A DNA stretch of 5,281 nucleotides from Kiritimatiellia bacterium (GTDB taxonomy: Bacteria > Verrucomicrobiota > Kiritimatiellia > SLAD01). Shown piece by piece: positions 1 to 5,281 of the stretch. Where the stretch lies: positions 1-5,281 of the forward strand of contig SLLF01000261.1 in NCBI GenBank assembly GCA_007134175.1, in the 5' to 3' direction. Positions within the stretch are counted from its first letter, which is position 1, and every line of letters begins with the position of its first letter. The notes below the pieces were generated by a model. The model was not told where the DNA came from and did no database searches. It was given only the letters and a program-made list of their open reading frames with translations. A program made the translations under genes and the position numbers.

Positions 1-45
1 AATTTGCTGCATCTGTTCGCCCCCGTCCGCCTTGTGCGGACGGAG

Positions 46-176
46 CGGGAGTTTAGGCTGGCTGCAGGCTGTGGCCAGAGCGAGCTCGCAGTGGGCGAGC
101 CGGGAGTATGGCTCGTTTCTCGCTCAAATCGGGCTCTTTCCTTCATGTACAGCGCACTAGCTCGGGAAGTTTGGCT
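46..176 (+). repeat. Three degenerate direct repeats of CGGGAGTTTGGCT type
   Basis: Copies are CGGGAGTTTAGGCT (46-59), CGGGAGTATGGCT (101-113) and CGGGAAGTTTGGCT (163-176). They are spaced 55 and 62 bp apart, start to start, and all lie between the two inverted hairpins; each follows a stretch containing AGC. They may be internal repeats of one element or chance in GC-rich sequence. Confidence 0.35.
78..125. repeat. Nested inverted repeats
   Basis: Outer arms GAGCGAG (78-84) and CTCGCTC (119-125), 7 bp, enclose GCTCGC (84-89) with GCGAGC (95-100). GAGCC (97-101) with GGCTC (110-114) is an alternative inner pairing that overlaps the first. The exclusive inner options could allow a switch in folding, which is inference only. 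Confidence 0.35.
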
Positions 177-201
177 CCCGCGGCACAAGGCCGCGGGGCG
201 C

Positions 202-243
202 CCGGCGATAAGCGTGGGCTGGGTGCTCGCCGGTGTAATCACC
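202..243. repeat. Adjacent inverted repeats
   Basis: CCGGCGA (202-208) pairs with TCGCCGG (227-233) over an 18-nt loop. GGTG (232-235) pairs with CACC (240-243) over TAAT and overlaps the first by two bases. They continue the hairpin-rich character of this non-coding stretch. Confidence 0.35.
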
Positions 244-321
244 GCAAACGATACCCCTGCATTTATTAGGCTGTCGCCTCTGGCGCACGGTATATCGTGA
301 CGCATAACACGCGTGATTGGC

Positions 322-353
322 GAAGGTACCTTCAGTGCCTCCGGTGCCCGGAG
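322..353 (-). terminator. Possible transcript-end hairpins downstream of mscS
   Basis: Read on the minus strand, CTCCGG and CCGGAG arms (353-339, 3-nt loop) begin 29 nt after the mscS stop. A perfect 12-bp palindrome GAAGGTACCTTC (333-322) follows. Two GC-rich hairpins at a gene end suggest a 3' boundary or RNA-stabilising structure, but no T-run follows either, so canonical intrinsic termination is not supported. Confidence 0.3.
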
Positions 354-382
354 ATGAATGCTGCTGAGTACCTAAGGCGTGC

Positions 383-1525
383 TCAACCCCCCGGCGGTTT
401 GGGCGGTGAAAGCGGAAACACTTCAGGTGCATCGGGCAGGGTTTCCAGATAGAGCGACCGGCTTGGGAAGGCAAATGCCGTGCCGGCCCCCTCGACAATA
501 TCTTTGATCTTGTACGCCAAGCGCTCCTTGATCGCCAGCCAATCGCCCCAGACCGTCGTGTTGGTGAAGCAATAGACCATGATATCGATCGAGCTATTGT
601 TGAAGGAGTCGATCCGCACAAAGGTCGGCACCTCCTGCGGGCGGGCAAAGGCGTCATCCTCCAGCAGGTAGGCCTCGATCTGATCACGAATCATTTTCAG
701 TTGTTCCTTGGTGGTGCGGTATTCCACTCCGATCGTCCACAAAATACGGCGGTGCGACATGCGGGAGAAATTGATCACGGCGTTGTCGGCCAGGCGGGAA
801 TTGGGGACATAGACCGGCGCCCGGTCAAAGCGGCGCACGGTGGTGGTGCGGAAACCGATGGCCAGTACCGTGCCCTCCACCACGCCGTCCACGTTGATCC
901 AGTCGCCTTCGTTGAAGCGGCGCTCGCCGATCACAAACAATCCCGCGATCAGGTTCTTGAACAGGTCCTGCGCCCCCAAGGCCACCGCCACCCCGAACAA
1001 GCCCAGGCCGGCGATGATGGGGCCGACCGCAATACCCCACAACTCCAGGATCGTCGCCCCCCCGAGCACCACAAAAGCGACCCGCGCGATCTTGATGATC
1101 CAGTCGACCATGGCCTTGGTCATCACGCCTTTGGCCTTGAGCAGCACTGTTCCCAGCGGGGCGCTGATCTTGTAGAACGACCAGAACAGAGTAAAGGCCA
1201 CCAGTGACCGATTGATATTGTAGAAAAACAGCCGGGTACCTTCCTCGACATCCAGTACGCTGGTGGCAAAGAACACGCCCATCACGACCGGCACGAACCG
1301 GATAGGTTCGTACAAGGCGTTGACGATGCGGTCGTCGATATCGGTTGCCGTCCGGGCGGCCCCGCGCTTCAGTGCGCCCAGCGCAAAACGGGTGAAGATA
1401 TTCCGCAGCAACAGAAACGCCAGCAGGATGACCAATGCCAGCAATACATGGGCAATATCCACGCCGTAGACGCCTTCACGCCATACGGTGCTTACCAATT
1501 CCCAAAACTCACCCCAAGTCGCCAT
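383..1525 (-). CDS. MscS-family small-conductance mechanosensitive channel, YnaI/MSL1-like
   Basis: Predicted inner-membrane channel of 380 aa that would open under membrane tension and release solutes during hypo-osmotic shock. Hydrophobic stretches at about residues 23-44, 74-92, 104-128, 139-163 and 165-199 suggest five membrane segments, more than the three of E. coli MscS and like YnaI. The last is the Gly/Ala-rich pore helix (GLGLFGVAVALGAQDLFKNL, about 173-192), the family hallmark. The beta domain follows (about 203-260, with GDWINVDGVVEGTV and a VYVPNS loop), then an alpha/beta C-terminal domain ending near the family-typical AFPSRSLYL (351-359). A proline-rich tail closes the protein. 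The start is fixed by a strong AGGAGGG 5 nt upstream. It lies 35 nt after frdD and is probably the last gene of the frd transcript. Family assignment is firm; the YnaI-like subgroup is inferred from segment count and remembered sequence resemblance. Confidence 0.95.
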   Translation of the reverse strand: MATWGEFWELVSTVWREGVYGVDIAHVLLALVILLAFLLLRNIFTRFALGALKRGAARTATDIDDRIVNALYEPIRFVPVVMGVFFATSVLDVEEGTRLFFYNINRSLVAFTLFWSFYKISAPLGTVLLKAKGVMTKAMVDWIIKIARVAFVVLGGATILELWGIAVGPIIAGLGLFGVAVALGAQDLFKNLIAGLFVIGERRFNEGDWINVDGVVEGTVLAIGFRTTTVRRFDRAPVYVPNSRLADNAVINFSRMSHRRILWTIGVEYRTTKEQLKMIRDQIEAYLLEDDAFARPQEVPTFVRIDSFNNSSIDIMVYCFTNTTVWGDWLAIKERLAYKIKDIVEGAGTAFAFPSRSLYLETLPDAPEVFPLSPPKPPGG

Positions 1526-1530
1526 TGATG

Positions 1531-1567
1531 CCCTCCTGTAGTCGGCTACCTTGGCAGTGGCTACAGG
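1531..1567 (-). promoter_or_regulatory. mscS ribosome binding site inside an intercistronic hairpin
   Basis: A strong Shine-Dalgarno AGGAGGG (1537-1531) sits 5 nt before the mscS start. Its first three bases end the 3' arm of a perfect 7-bp inverted repeat: CCTGTAG (1567-1561) and CTACAGG (1541-1535) around a 19-nt loop. The loop can form a further short stem, CTGC/GTAG. The 5' arm contains the TAG stop codon of frdD. A ribosome finishing frdD would melt the arm and expose the whole Shine-Dalgarno, so translational coupling of the channel to frdD is plausible. The repeat is seen directly; the regulatory role is inferred. Confidence 0.45.
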
Positions 1568-1914
1568 GTCCAGACGGTCACCATGGCGTAGAGGGTGCCG
1601 ATGATGGCGCCCCCGTAGCAGGCGAACGCGGCCGGTTTATCGACCGAATGGGCCAGCAGCAAATCATGCAAGGTGAAGCGGATACGGTGCGCCGCATGGA
1701 AGAGGGACAACGCAATCAGCAGGAACAGATAGATGCGCGCCAGCGGGTGGCGCGCCAGCTCCAGCAGCGATTCGTGTTCAGGCCAAAGCCACCAGCCGAG
1801 GGGCAGGGCGAGTCCCAGCAAGAGCACGTGAATCGGCACGAAGAACGACGAGAACACACCGCCGGCACCGAAAAAGCTCCACCAGAACGGGTCGTTGTTT
1901 TGGGATTTCTTCAT
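1561..1914 (-). CDS. frdD: Fumarate reductase membrane anchor subunit D
   Basis: 117-aa membrane anchor of quinol:fumarate reductase (E. coli FrdD has 119). With FrdC it fixes the FrdAB head to the cytoplasmic face of the inner membrane and forms the quinol sites. The N-terminal PFWWSFFGAGGVFSS matches the FWGLFGAGG region of E. coli FrdD. Three membrane segments are visible at about residues 16-41, 59-83 and 94-116. Histidines 73, 76 and 83 lie in FHAAHRIRFTLHDLL, aligning with the His-rich HRMHHAMHDL of E. coli FrdD, and not with the SdhD haem-ligand pattern. The start is supported by GAGGAT 6 nt upstream. The gene begins 25 nt after the frdC stop and ends in a TAG that lies within a hairpin shared with the next gene. 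Confidence 0.95.
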   Translation of the reverse strand: MKKSQNNDPFWWSFFGAGGVFSSFFVPIHVLLLGLALPLGWWLWPEHESLLELARHPLARIYLFLLIALSLFHAAHRIRFTLHDLLLAHSVDKPAAFACYGGAIIGTLYAMVTVWTL

Positions 1915-1939
1915 ACGTTTATCCTCACAATCTCGGGGC

Positions 1940-2362
1940 TTAGCGGGTTAAGACAATGGCGGCAATGGCGATGGAACAGAGCAGCCAGATCACGACGTGG
2001 GCGACGACCAGCGCTTTGGCCGGCACGGTGTAGTCCTTGATACGCAACACCAAGGCGGTGGGCGCCAGCGAGAACCAGGTCAATGAATGATAGACGGCAA
2101 ATAGCAGGATCACGAGGTGCAAGGCGATCATGCCCGGGGACTGCAGGGTGGTCAGCCAATCGGACCACGCTTCCCCCCCGGCGCCTAACGCGCGCAGGGT
2201 AAGCAGCAGGATCACGGCATACGTGGCCACGAATACACTGGTCAACTCCCGCAATATGTAGAGCAAGTACGTCGGCTTTTGCCACCACCAGCTCAGGGCC
2301 ATTTGCGGCTTGTAGCGCTCGGGCCGAAATCGTTTGTAAGGGGCCTGTGTTTGAGTATCCAT
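1940..2362 (-). CDS. frdC: Fumarate reductase membrane anchor subunit C
   Basis: 140-aa membrane anchor of quinol:fumarate reductase (E. coli FrdC has 131; the extra residues are mostly N-terminal). Three membrane segments lie at about residues 40-58, 75-97 and 113-137. Glu39 in YILRELTSV aligns with E. coli FrdC Glu29, and His92 in VYHSLTWF aligns with His82; both are residues known from E. coli work on menaquinol oxidation. The motif TWFSLAPTA matches TWFELAPKA of the family. No SdhC-type haem-ligand signature is seen, which supports a haem-less type D enzyme. GGAG lies 7 nt before the ATG. The gene starts 39 nt after frdB. Identity is firm; quinone type is inferred from homology. Confidence 0.95.
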   Translation of the reverse strand: MDTQTQAPYKRFRPERYKPQMALSWWWQKPTYLLYILRELTSVFVATYAVILLLTLRALGAGGEAWSDWLTTLQSPGMIALHLVILLFAVYHSLTWFSLAPTALVLRIKDYTVPAKALVVAHVVIWLLCSIAIAAIVLTR

Positions 2363-2401
2363 AGGGGTTCTCCGGTTGTCGTCGCTATAAGGTAAAGGGT
2401 A

Positions 2402-3151
2402 TCATTTGGAGGCCGCTCCACGGGGCAGAATGAGCCGCTTCCAGTATTCCAGCGCGCCATCGGCCTTGTAGCGCTGGATGGCGCCGGTCGGGTCCACATG
2501 TTTCGGGCAGGCCCGGCTGCATTCACCGATCAGCGTACAATCGAAGGCACCGCCATGATCGAGCAGCACGTCATGTCGCTCCGCCTGGCCCTGATCGCGA
2601 CTGTCATAGTTGTAGCGTTGTGCCAAGGCGATCGCGGCCGGACCAACAAAGGTCTCATTTAGGCCAACAACCGGACAGGCGGAATAGCAGAGCAGGCAGT
2701 TGATGCATAACGTGTACTGCTTGAACGCGGCCAACTCCGCCGGCGTTTGTTTGTTTTCGCCTTCGCTAAGCGGTTTCTCCTCAACGGGGATCAGCCAGGG
2801 CTTGACCCGTTTCAGCTTGCCCATGAAATCGTCGGTATCGATGACCAGGTCGCGGATGACCCGGAAATGATCCAGCGGTTCGATGCGGATGGGCCCGGGC
2901 AGATACTCTTCCAGGAAGGTGGCGCAGGTCAGGGCCGGCTGGCCGTTGACCATCATGCCGCAGCTGCCGCAGACGCCCATGTGACAGGACCAGCGGAAAG
3001 ACAACGTCCCGTCCATTTCGTCCTTGATGTAAGTCAACGCATCCAGCACGCCCCATTTCGGTTCCAACGGAATCTCATATTCCTGGTAGAACGGCGTGGG
3101 CTGTTTTTCGGGGATATAGCGCTTAACCTCGATTTTTATACTCTTTTGCAT
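2402..3151 (-). CDS. frdB: Fumarate reductase iron-sulfur subunit B
   Basis: 249-aa electron-transfer subunit linking the membrane quinol sites to the FrdA flavin. The N-terminal plant-ferredoxin-like domain has four cysteines for the [2Fe-2S] cluster: C56, C61, C64 and C76. All are Cys, as in E. coli FrdB, while E. coli SdhB has an Asp at one position. The C-terminal domain has [12 protein letters not shown] (C149, C152, C155, C159) and C205, C211, C215. By family rules C149/C152/C155/C215 bind [4Fe-4S], and C159/C205/C211 bind [3Fe-4S]. The start at MQKSIKIEV is chosen because it aligns with the E. coli N-terminus, though its ribosome site is weak (GGA 6 nt upstream). An in-frame ATG at 3178 would add nine residues and cannot be excluded. 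frdA ends 55 nt upstream, and AT-rich complementary bases in that gap could form a small hairpin. Confidence 0.96.
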   Translation of the reverse strand: MQKSIKIEVKRYIPEKQPTPFYQEYEIPLEPKWGVLDALTYIKDEMDGTLSFRWSCHMGVCGSCGMMVNGQPALTCATFLEEYLPGPIRIEPLDHFRVIRDLVIDTDDFMGKLKRVKPWLIPVEEKPLSEGENKQTPAELAAFKQYTLCINCLLCYSACPVVGLNETFVGPAAIALAQRYNYDSRDQGQAERHDVLLDHGGAFDCTLIGECSRACPKHVDPTGAIQRYKADGALEYWKRLILPRGAASK

Positions 3152-3206
3152 GTGATATCCGTCGTTCGTGGGTCTCATATTTCATCGAAATCATATATCA
3201 TGGGCG

Positions 3207-4964
3207 TCAGCCGTACACCCGTTCCTTGGGTGGCCAGCGGGTGATCGTGACCGGCGCATACTCAATCCGTGGGGCCTGGCCGTATTCGGTCCGATAGGCC
3301 AACGTATGCGTTAGAAACTTCGCATCATCGCGCTTGGGATGGTCGGTGCGCTGATGGGATCCCCGTGATTCCGTGCGTTGCAGTGCCGATTCGATTATGG
3401 CGCTGCTCAGTTCAAGTAAGTTGCGCAGCTCGATAGCCGCCGTGAGCTCGGTATTGAAGGTATAACTCGTATCCTGCAAGGGCACGTGCCGGACGCGCTC
3501 CTGTAGTTCCAACACGGTTTCCCGCGCGGTCTGCAGCGATTTTTCATCCCGGTAGATGCCGGCACCAGCTTCCATCTGGTGGTAGAGCTCCTTGCGAATA
3601 GTCGCCAAGGTATCGTTGGTTGTCTTGGTACGCGGCTCGATCCAGTTCTTGTCGATTTCCCGTTCCGCGTCGGCAGCCAACGCCCGCAGTTTGGAGCTGA
3701 AAGCGGGACTGGATTTCGCATATTCCGCTGCGGCTTTTCCAGCGCGTGCACCGAACACCAGCAACTCGGTCAGGGAATTGGAGCCGAGGCGGTTGGCCCC
3801 GTTGATGCTGACGCAGGCGGCTTCACCCGCCGCGTAGAGGCCGGCCAGACTGGTGGCCCCGTTGATGTCGGTATGGATGCCGCCCATGGTATAATGAACG
3901 ACCGGGCGTACCGGTATGCACTCATGGACCGGATCGATCTTCTCATACTTCAGACACAACTCCCGCACCATCGGCAGCCGTTCGTTGATATGCTTTTCCC
4001 CTAAATGACGAAGATCCAGGTGGACGTAGTCGCCGTATGGCCCCTTGATCGTGCGCCCCTTTAACCTTTCCTGCTCGAACGCCTGGGACAGGCGATCGCG
4101 CGGACCGAGTTCCATGGTGCGCAGCACGGGCTCCGGTTTCGGCTGCCCGAGGTTGTAATCCTGCAGGTAGCGGTAGTCATCCTTGTTCAGCAACCAGCCG
4201 CCTTCGGCGCGCGTCGCTTCGGTGATCAGAATGCCGGTGAACGGCAAGCCGGTGGGGTGATACTGCACAAACTCCATGTCCTTCAACGCCACGCCGGCGC
4301 GGTAGGCTAGTGCGACGCCGTCGCCGGTCTTGATGTTGGCGTTGGTGGTGAAGGGGAACGCCTTGCCGAATCCGCCGGTGCACATAATCACGCTCTTGGC
4401 CGCGATCGTGTGGAGCTGGCCGGTAGCCATCTCCAGTGCCAGCACGCCTTGGCAGCGGTCGTCATCGACCAGCAGACTGGTCACCATGAACTCGTCATAG
4501 CGCTGCACGGGCTCGTACTTGAGCGAGGTCTGGAAGAGCGTGTGCAGCATGTGGAAACCGGACTTGTCGGCGGCGAACCAGGTACGTTTGTTCTTCATGC
4601 CGCCGAAGGAGCGGACAGCCACACTGCCATCCGGTTCGCGGCTCCAGGGACACCCCCAGTGCTCCATGCGCAGCAACTCCTGTGGGGCTTCATTGACGAA
4701 CGCCTCGACGGCGTCCTGATCGCAGAGCCAGTCGCCGCCTGAAATCGTGTCGTAAATATGTTCTTCCAGGGAGTCGTTGGACTTGATGACGCCGGCTGAG
4801 CCCCCTTCGGCCGAGACGGTATGGCTGCGCATCGGGTAGACTTTGGAGGCTACCGCCACGCGCAAGGTGGGGTCGGACTCGGCCACCGCAATGGCCGCGC
4901 GCAAGCCGGCGCCGCCGCCGCCAACGATCAGTACATCATGTTCATCCGGTCCGTATCGCGTCAT
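3207..4964 (-). CDS. frdA: Fumarate reductase flavoprotein subunit A
   Basis: 585-aa catalytic subunit that reduces fumarate to succinate in the cytoplasm using covalently bound FAD. Visible elements: dinucleotide-binding GGGGAG at 15-20; [12 protein letters not shown] with His48, the expected covalent FAD attachment residue; QYHPTG with His236; TE at 248-249; GPRD with Arg289; HYTMGG with His357; and NRLGSNS with Arg392. These align with the substrate-binding and proton-transfer residues of E. coli FrdA (His232, Glu245, Arg287, His355, Arg390). The C-terminus ends at KERVYG and lacks the charged tail of about 20 residues seen in E. coli (602 aa). The start [10 protein letters not shown] is chosen because it aligns with the family N-terminus and has AAGGA 8 nt upstream. 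The frame stays open for 91 more codons, but those residues are low in family character and run through a repeat. First gene of the cluster. Confidence 0.97.
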   Translation of the reverse strand: MTRYGPDEHDVLIVGGGGAGLRAAIAVAESDPTLRVAVASKVYPMRSHTVSAEGGSAGVIKSNDSLEEHIYDTISGGDWLCDQDAVEAFVNEAPQELLRMEHWGCPWSREPDGSVAVRSFGGMKNKRTWFAADKSGFHMLHTLFQTSLKYEPVQRYDEFMVTSLLVDDDRCQGVLALEMATGQLHTIAAKSVIMCTGGFGKAFPFTTNANIKTGDGVALAYRAGVALKDMEFVQYHPTGLPFTGILITEATRAEGGWLLNKDDYRYLQDYNLGQPKPEPVLRTMELGPRDRLSQAFEQERLKGRTIKGPYGDYVHLDLRHLGEKHINERLPMVRELCLKYEKIDPVHECIPVRPVVHYTMGGIHTDINGATSLAGLYAAGEAACVSINGANRLGSNSLTELLVFGARAGKAAAEYAKSSPAFSSKLRALAADAEREIDKNWIEPRTKTTNDTLATIRKELYHQMEAGAGIYRDEKSLQTARETVLELQERVRHVPLQDTSYTFNTELTAAIELRNLLELSSAIIESALQRTESRGSHQRTDHPKRDDAKFLTHTLAYRTEYGQAPRIEYAPVTITRWPPKERVYG

Positions 4965-4972
4965 AATTGTCG

Positions 4973-4977
4973 TCCTT
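4973..4977 (-). promoter_or_regulatory. frdA ribosome binding site
   Basis: AAGGA with an 8-nt spacer to the ATG at 4964. It settles the frdA start against the long in-frame extension to the ATG at 5237, which has no comparable ribosome site and no resemblance to FrdA N-termini. Confidence 0.7.
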
Positions 4978-4997
4978 GTTCGTGGTGTCTGACCTTC

Positions 4998-5024
4998 ATT
5001 ACAGCAAAAAGGTTGTCCTGTCCA
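4998..5024 (-). promoter_or_regulatory. Weak sigma70-like promoter candidate for the frd cluster
   Basis: TGGACA (5024-5019) resembles a -35 box and TGTAAT (5003-4998) a -10 box. An upstream TGC gives the -10 an extended TGnTGTAAT form. The spacer is only 15 bp, shorter than ideal. Initiation would fall near 4990 and leave a leader of about 26 nt carrying the frdA ribosome site. No TTGAT-N4-ATCAA (FNR) palindrome occurs anywhere in 4965-5281, so oxygen control by a canonical FNR box is not supported. The true promoter could lie further upstream, outside the window. Confidence 0.3.
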
Positions 5025-5043
5025 GCTTTTGTCGCGGTCGGCG

Positions 5044-5077
5044 TGACAGGGGAGGGGAGGAAGCGAGGAGCGTGTCA
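5044..5077 (-). other. CU-rich leader tract framed by a short inverted repeat
   Basis: Positions 5070-5048, read on the frd strand, are almost entirely C and T, with a single G and repeated CCTCC units. The tract is flanked by TGACA (5077-5073) and TGTCA (5048-5044), a perfect 5-bp inverted repeat that could present it in a loop. If transcribed it could act as a Rho-loading site or pair with purine-rich ribosome sites. It matters only if transcription starts upstream of about 5080. The composition is seen; any role is speculative. Confidence 0.3.
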
Positions 5078-5116
5078 GCTCGTTGCTGGGCCGCTGCTCT
5101 TGAACCCGTAGTCCCG

Positions 5117-5140
5117 CCGGCCTGTAGCACTTCTGGCCGG
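5117..5140. repeat. Inverted repeat (hairpin) in the frdA leader
   Basis: Perfect 6-bp arms CCGGCC (5117-5122) and GGCCGG (5135-5140) around a 12-nt loop. No T-run follows on either strand, so it is not a standard intrinsic terminator. It lies 17 bp from the REPIN-like pair and may belong to the same repeat cluster. Confidence 0.4.
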
Positions 5141-5157
5141 AAAGTTCGAATAATGCC

Positions 5158-5230
5158 GTAGCCGCCGTCGTTAGACGGTGGACGGTTCGGCTCACGAGGT
5201 GATCATCCACGCCCTGACGGGCGGGGCTAC
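5158..5230. repeat. REPIN-like element: two GTAG-headed REP hairpins in inverted orientation
   Basis: On the plus strand, 5158-5181 reads GTAG, stem CCGCCGTC, loop GTTA, stem GACGGTGG. On the minus strand, 5230-5207 reads GTAG, stem CCCCGCCC, loop GTCA, stem GGGCGTGG. The two 24-nt units share 16 positions, including GTAGCC at the head and GTGG or its equivalent at the foot. Among fully paired positions, the three stem base pairs that differ do so by changes in both partners, so pairing is kept. The third pair is G-T in one copy and mismatched C-T in the other. A 25-bp spacer (5182-5206) holds its own small hairpin TCAC/GTGA. A GTAG head followed by an imperfect palindrome, paired head-outward, is the described layout of RAYT-associated REP sequences and REPINs. 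No RAYT transposase gene is in the window. The element sits 194 bp upstream of the frdA start. Confidence 0.75.
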
Positions 5231-5281
5231 CAGGCATTAATCCATCGACATCTATTCCAAAAACGCGAGGTGAGACGTATC

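Larger units (their letters stand above)
23..197. repeat. Pair of related hairpins in inverted orientation with complementary loops
   Basis: Left hairpin 23-43: arms CCGTCCGC and GCGGACGG, 8 bp, loop CTTGT. Right hairpin 177-197: arms CCCGCGGC and GCCGCGGG, 8 bp, loop ACAAG. ACAAG is the exact complement of CTTGT. Read on opposite strands the two units share the loop and five of eight base pairs, and the other three pairs differ by compensatory swaps. Both have GCT just before the ACAAG-orientation unit and a G-rich GCG-containing flank after it. This looks like two copies of one repeat in opposite orientation, 133 bp apart, distinct from the GTAG family upstream of frdA. In a single RNA the two loops could also form a kissing interaction. 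There is no T-run after either hairpin, so neither is a standard terminator. Confidence 0.65.
1..382. other. Hairpin-rich non-coding region downstream of the frd-mscS cluster
   Basis: 382 bp without a convincing gene. A 98-codon plus-strand frame from a TTG (4-300) has no recognisable domain and runs through the inverted repeats, so it is not called. The stretch holds the paired hairpins, three degenerate direct repeats, nested stems, small inverted repeats at 275-285 (CGCC/GGCG) and 286-299 (CACG/CGTG), and the palindromes after mscS. It may be a repeat cluster or encode a structured RNA. Confidence 0.5.
4965..5281. other. Non-coding region upstream of frdA
   Basis: 317 bp with no supportable gene. 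From the frdA side outward it holds the ribosome site, a weak promoter candidate, a CU-rich tract, a 6-bp hairpin and the REPIN-like pair. The final 50 bp (5231-5281) show no recognisable feature beyond a short T-run on the minus strand. The upstream neighbour is not visible. Confidence 0.6.

Noticed and set aside
4..300. 98-codon plus-strand open frame starting with TTG
   Set aside because: No recognisable domain, a rare start codon, no ribosome site visible, and it passes through several inverted repeats.
701..1207. 168-codon plus-strand open frame
   Set aside because: It lies wholly antisense to the MscS-family gene, with His/Asp-rich composition typical of a shadow frame in GC-rich coding sequence.
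5158..5230. tRNA-like cloverleaf of 73 nt
   Set aside because: The length and branched fold suggest a tRNA, but the loops are 4 nt, no T-loop consensus or anticodon arm with a 7-nt loop exists, and the two-hairpin REP explanation accounts for it better.
4965..5237. In-frame N-terminal extension of FrdA by 91 residues from an ATG at 5237
   Set aside because: The extension has no resemblance to FrdA N-termini, no signal or targeting motif and no good ribosome site, and it begins at the repeat's edge. The internal ATG at 4964 has AAGGA and aligns with the family start.
4965..5281. FNR box upstream of frdA
   Set aside because: Expected for an anaerobic operon, but neither TTGAT nor ATCAA occurs on either strand in this stretch.

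Overview
The window holds one complete minus-strand gene cluster, read from right to left: frdA, frdB, frdC, frdD and a gene for an MscS-family mechanosensitive channel. The frd genes encode a four-subunit quinol:fumarate reductase of the Escherichia coli type, with two separate small membrane anchors and no visible haem ligand pattern (type D). All five genes are intact. The four gaps are 55, 39, 25 and 35 nt, so one transcript is likely. The sequence is GC-rich. The subunits match E. coli FrdABCD closely in order, length and motifs, which points to a gammaproteobacterium outside the enterics; genus cannot be set from this sequence.

Layout. Positions 1-382 lie downstream of the cluster and hold no convincing gene, but many short inverted repeats. 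Positions 383-1525 are the mscS-like gene, 1561-1914 frdD, 1940-2362 frdC, 2402-3151 frdB and 3207-4964 frdA. Positions 4965-5281 are a non-coding leader with a weak promoter candidate, a CU-rich tract, a hairpin and a 73-bp inverted repeat pair.

Function. FrdA (flavin, dicarboxylate site) and FrdB (three iron-sulfur clusters) form the cytoplasmic catalytic head. FrdC and FrdD anchor it in the inner membrane and form the quinol sites. Together they carry electrons from quinol to fumarate in anaerobic respiration; the reverse reaction is possible. The channel has no known role in fumarate respiration. Its tight coupling to frdD, with a hairpin joining the frdD stop codon to the mscS ribosome binding site, is the main oddity of the gene layout.

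Most noteworthy non-coding signals. The cluster is bracketed by two different pairs of inverted hairpin repeats. Upstream is a REPIN-like element: two GTAG-headed 24-nt hairpins in opposite orientation, whose fully paired stem differences are all compensatory. Downstream is a second pair with 8-bp stems and complementary 5-nt loops, again differing only by compensatory changes. No clearly novel protein system is present.
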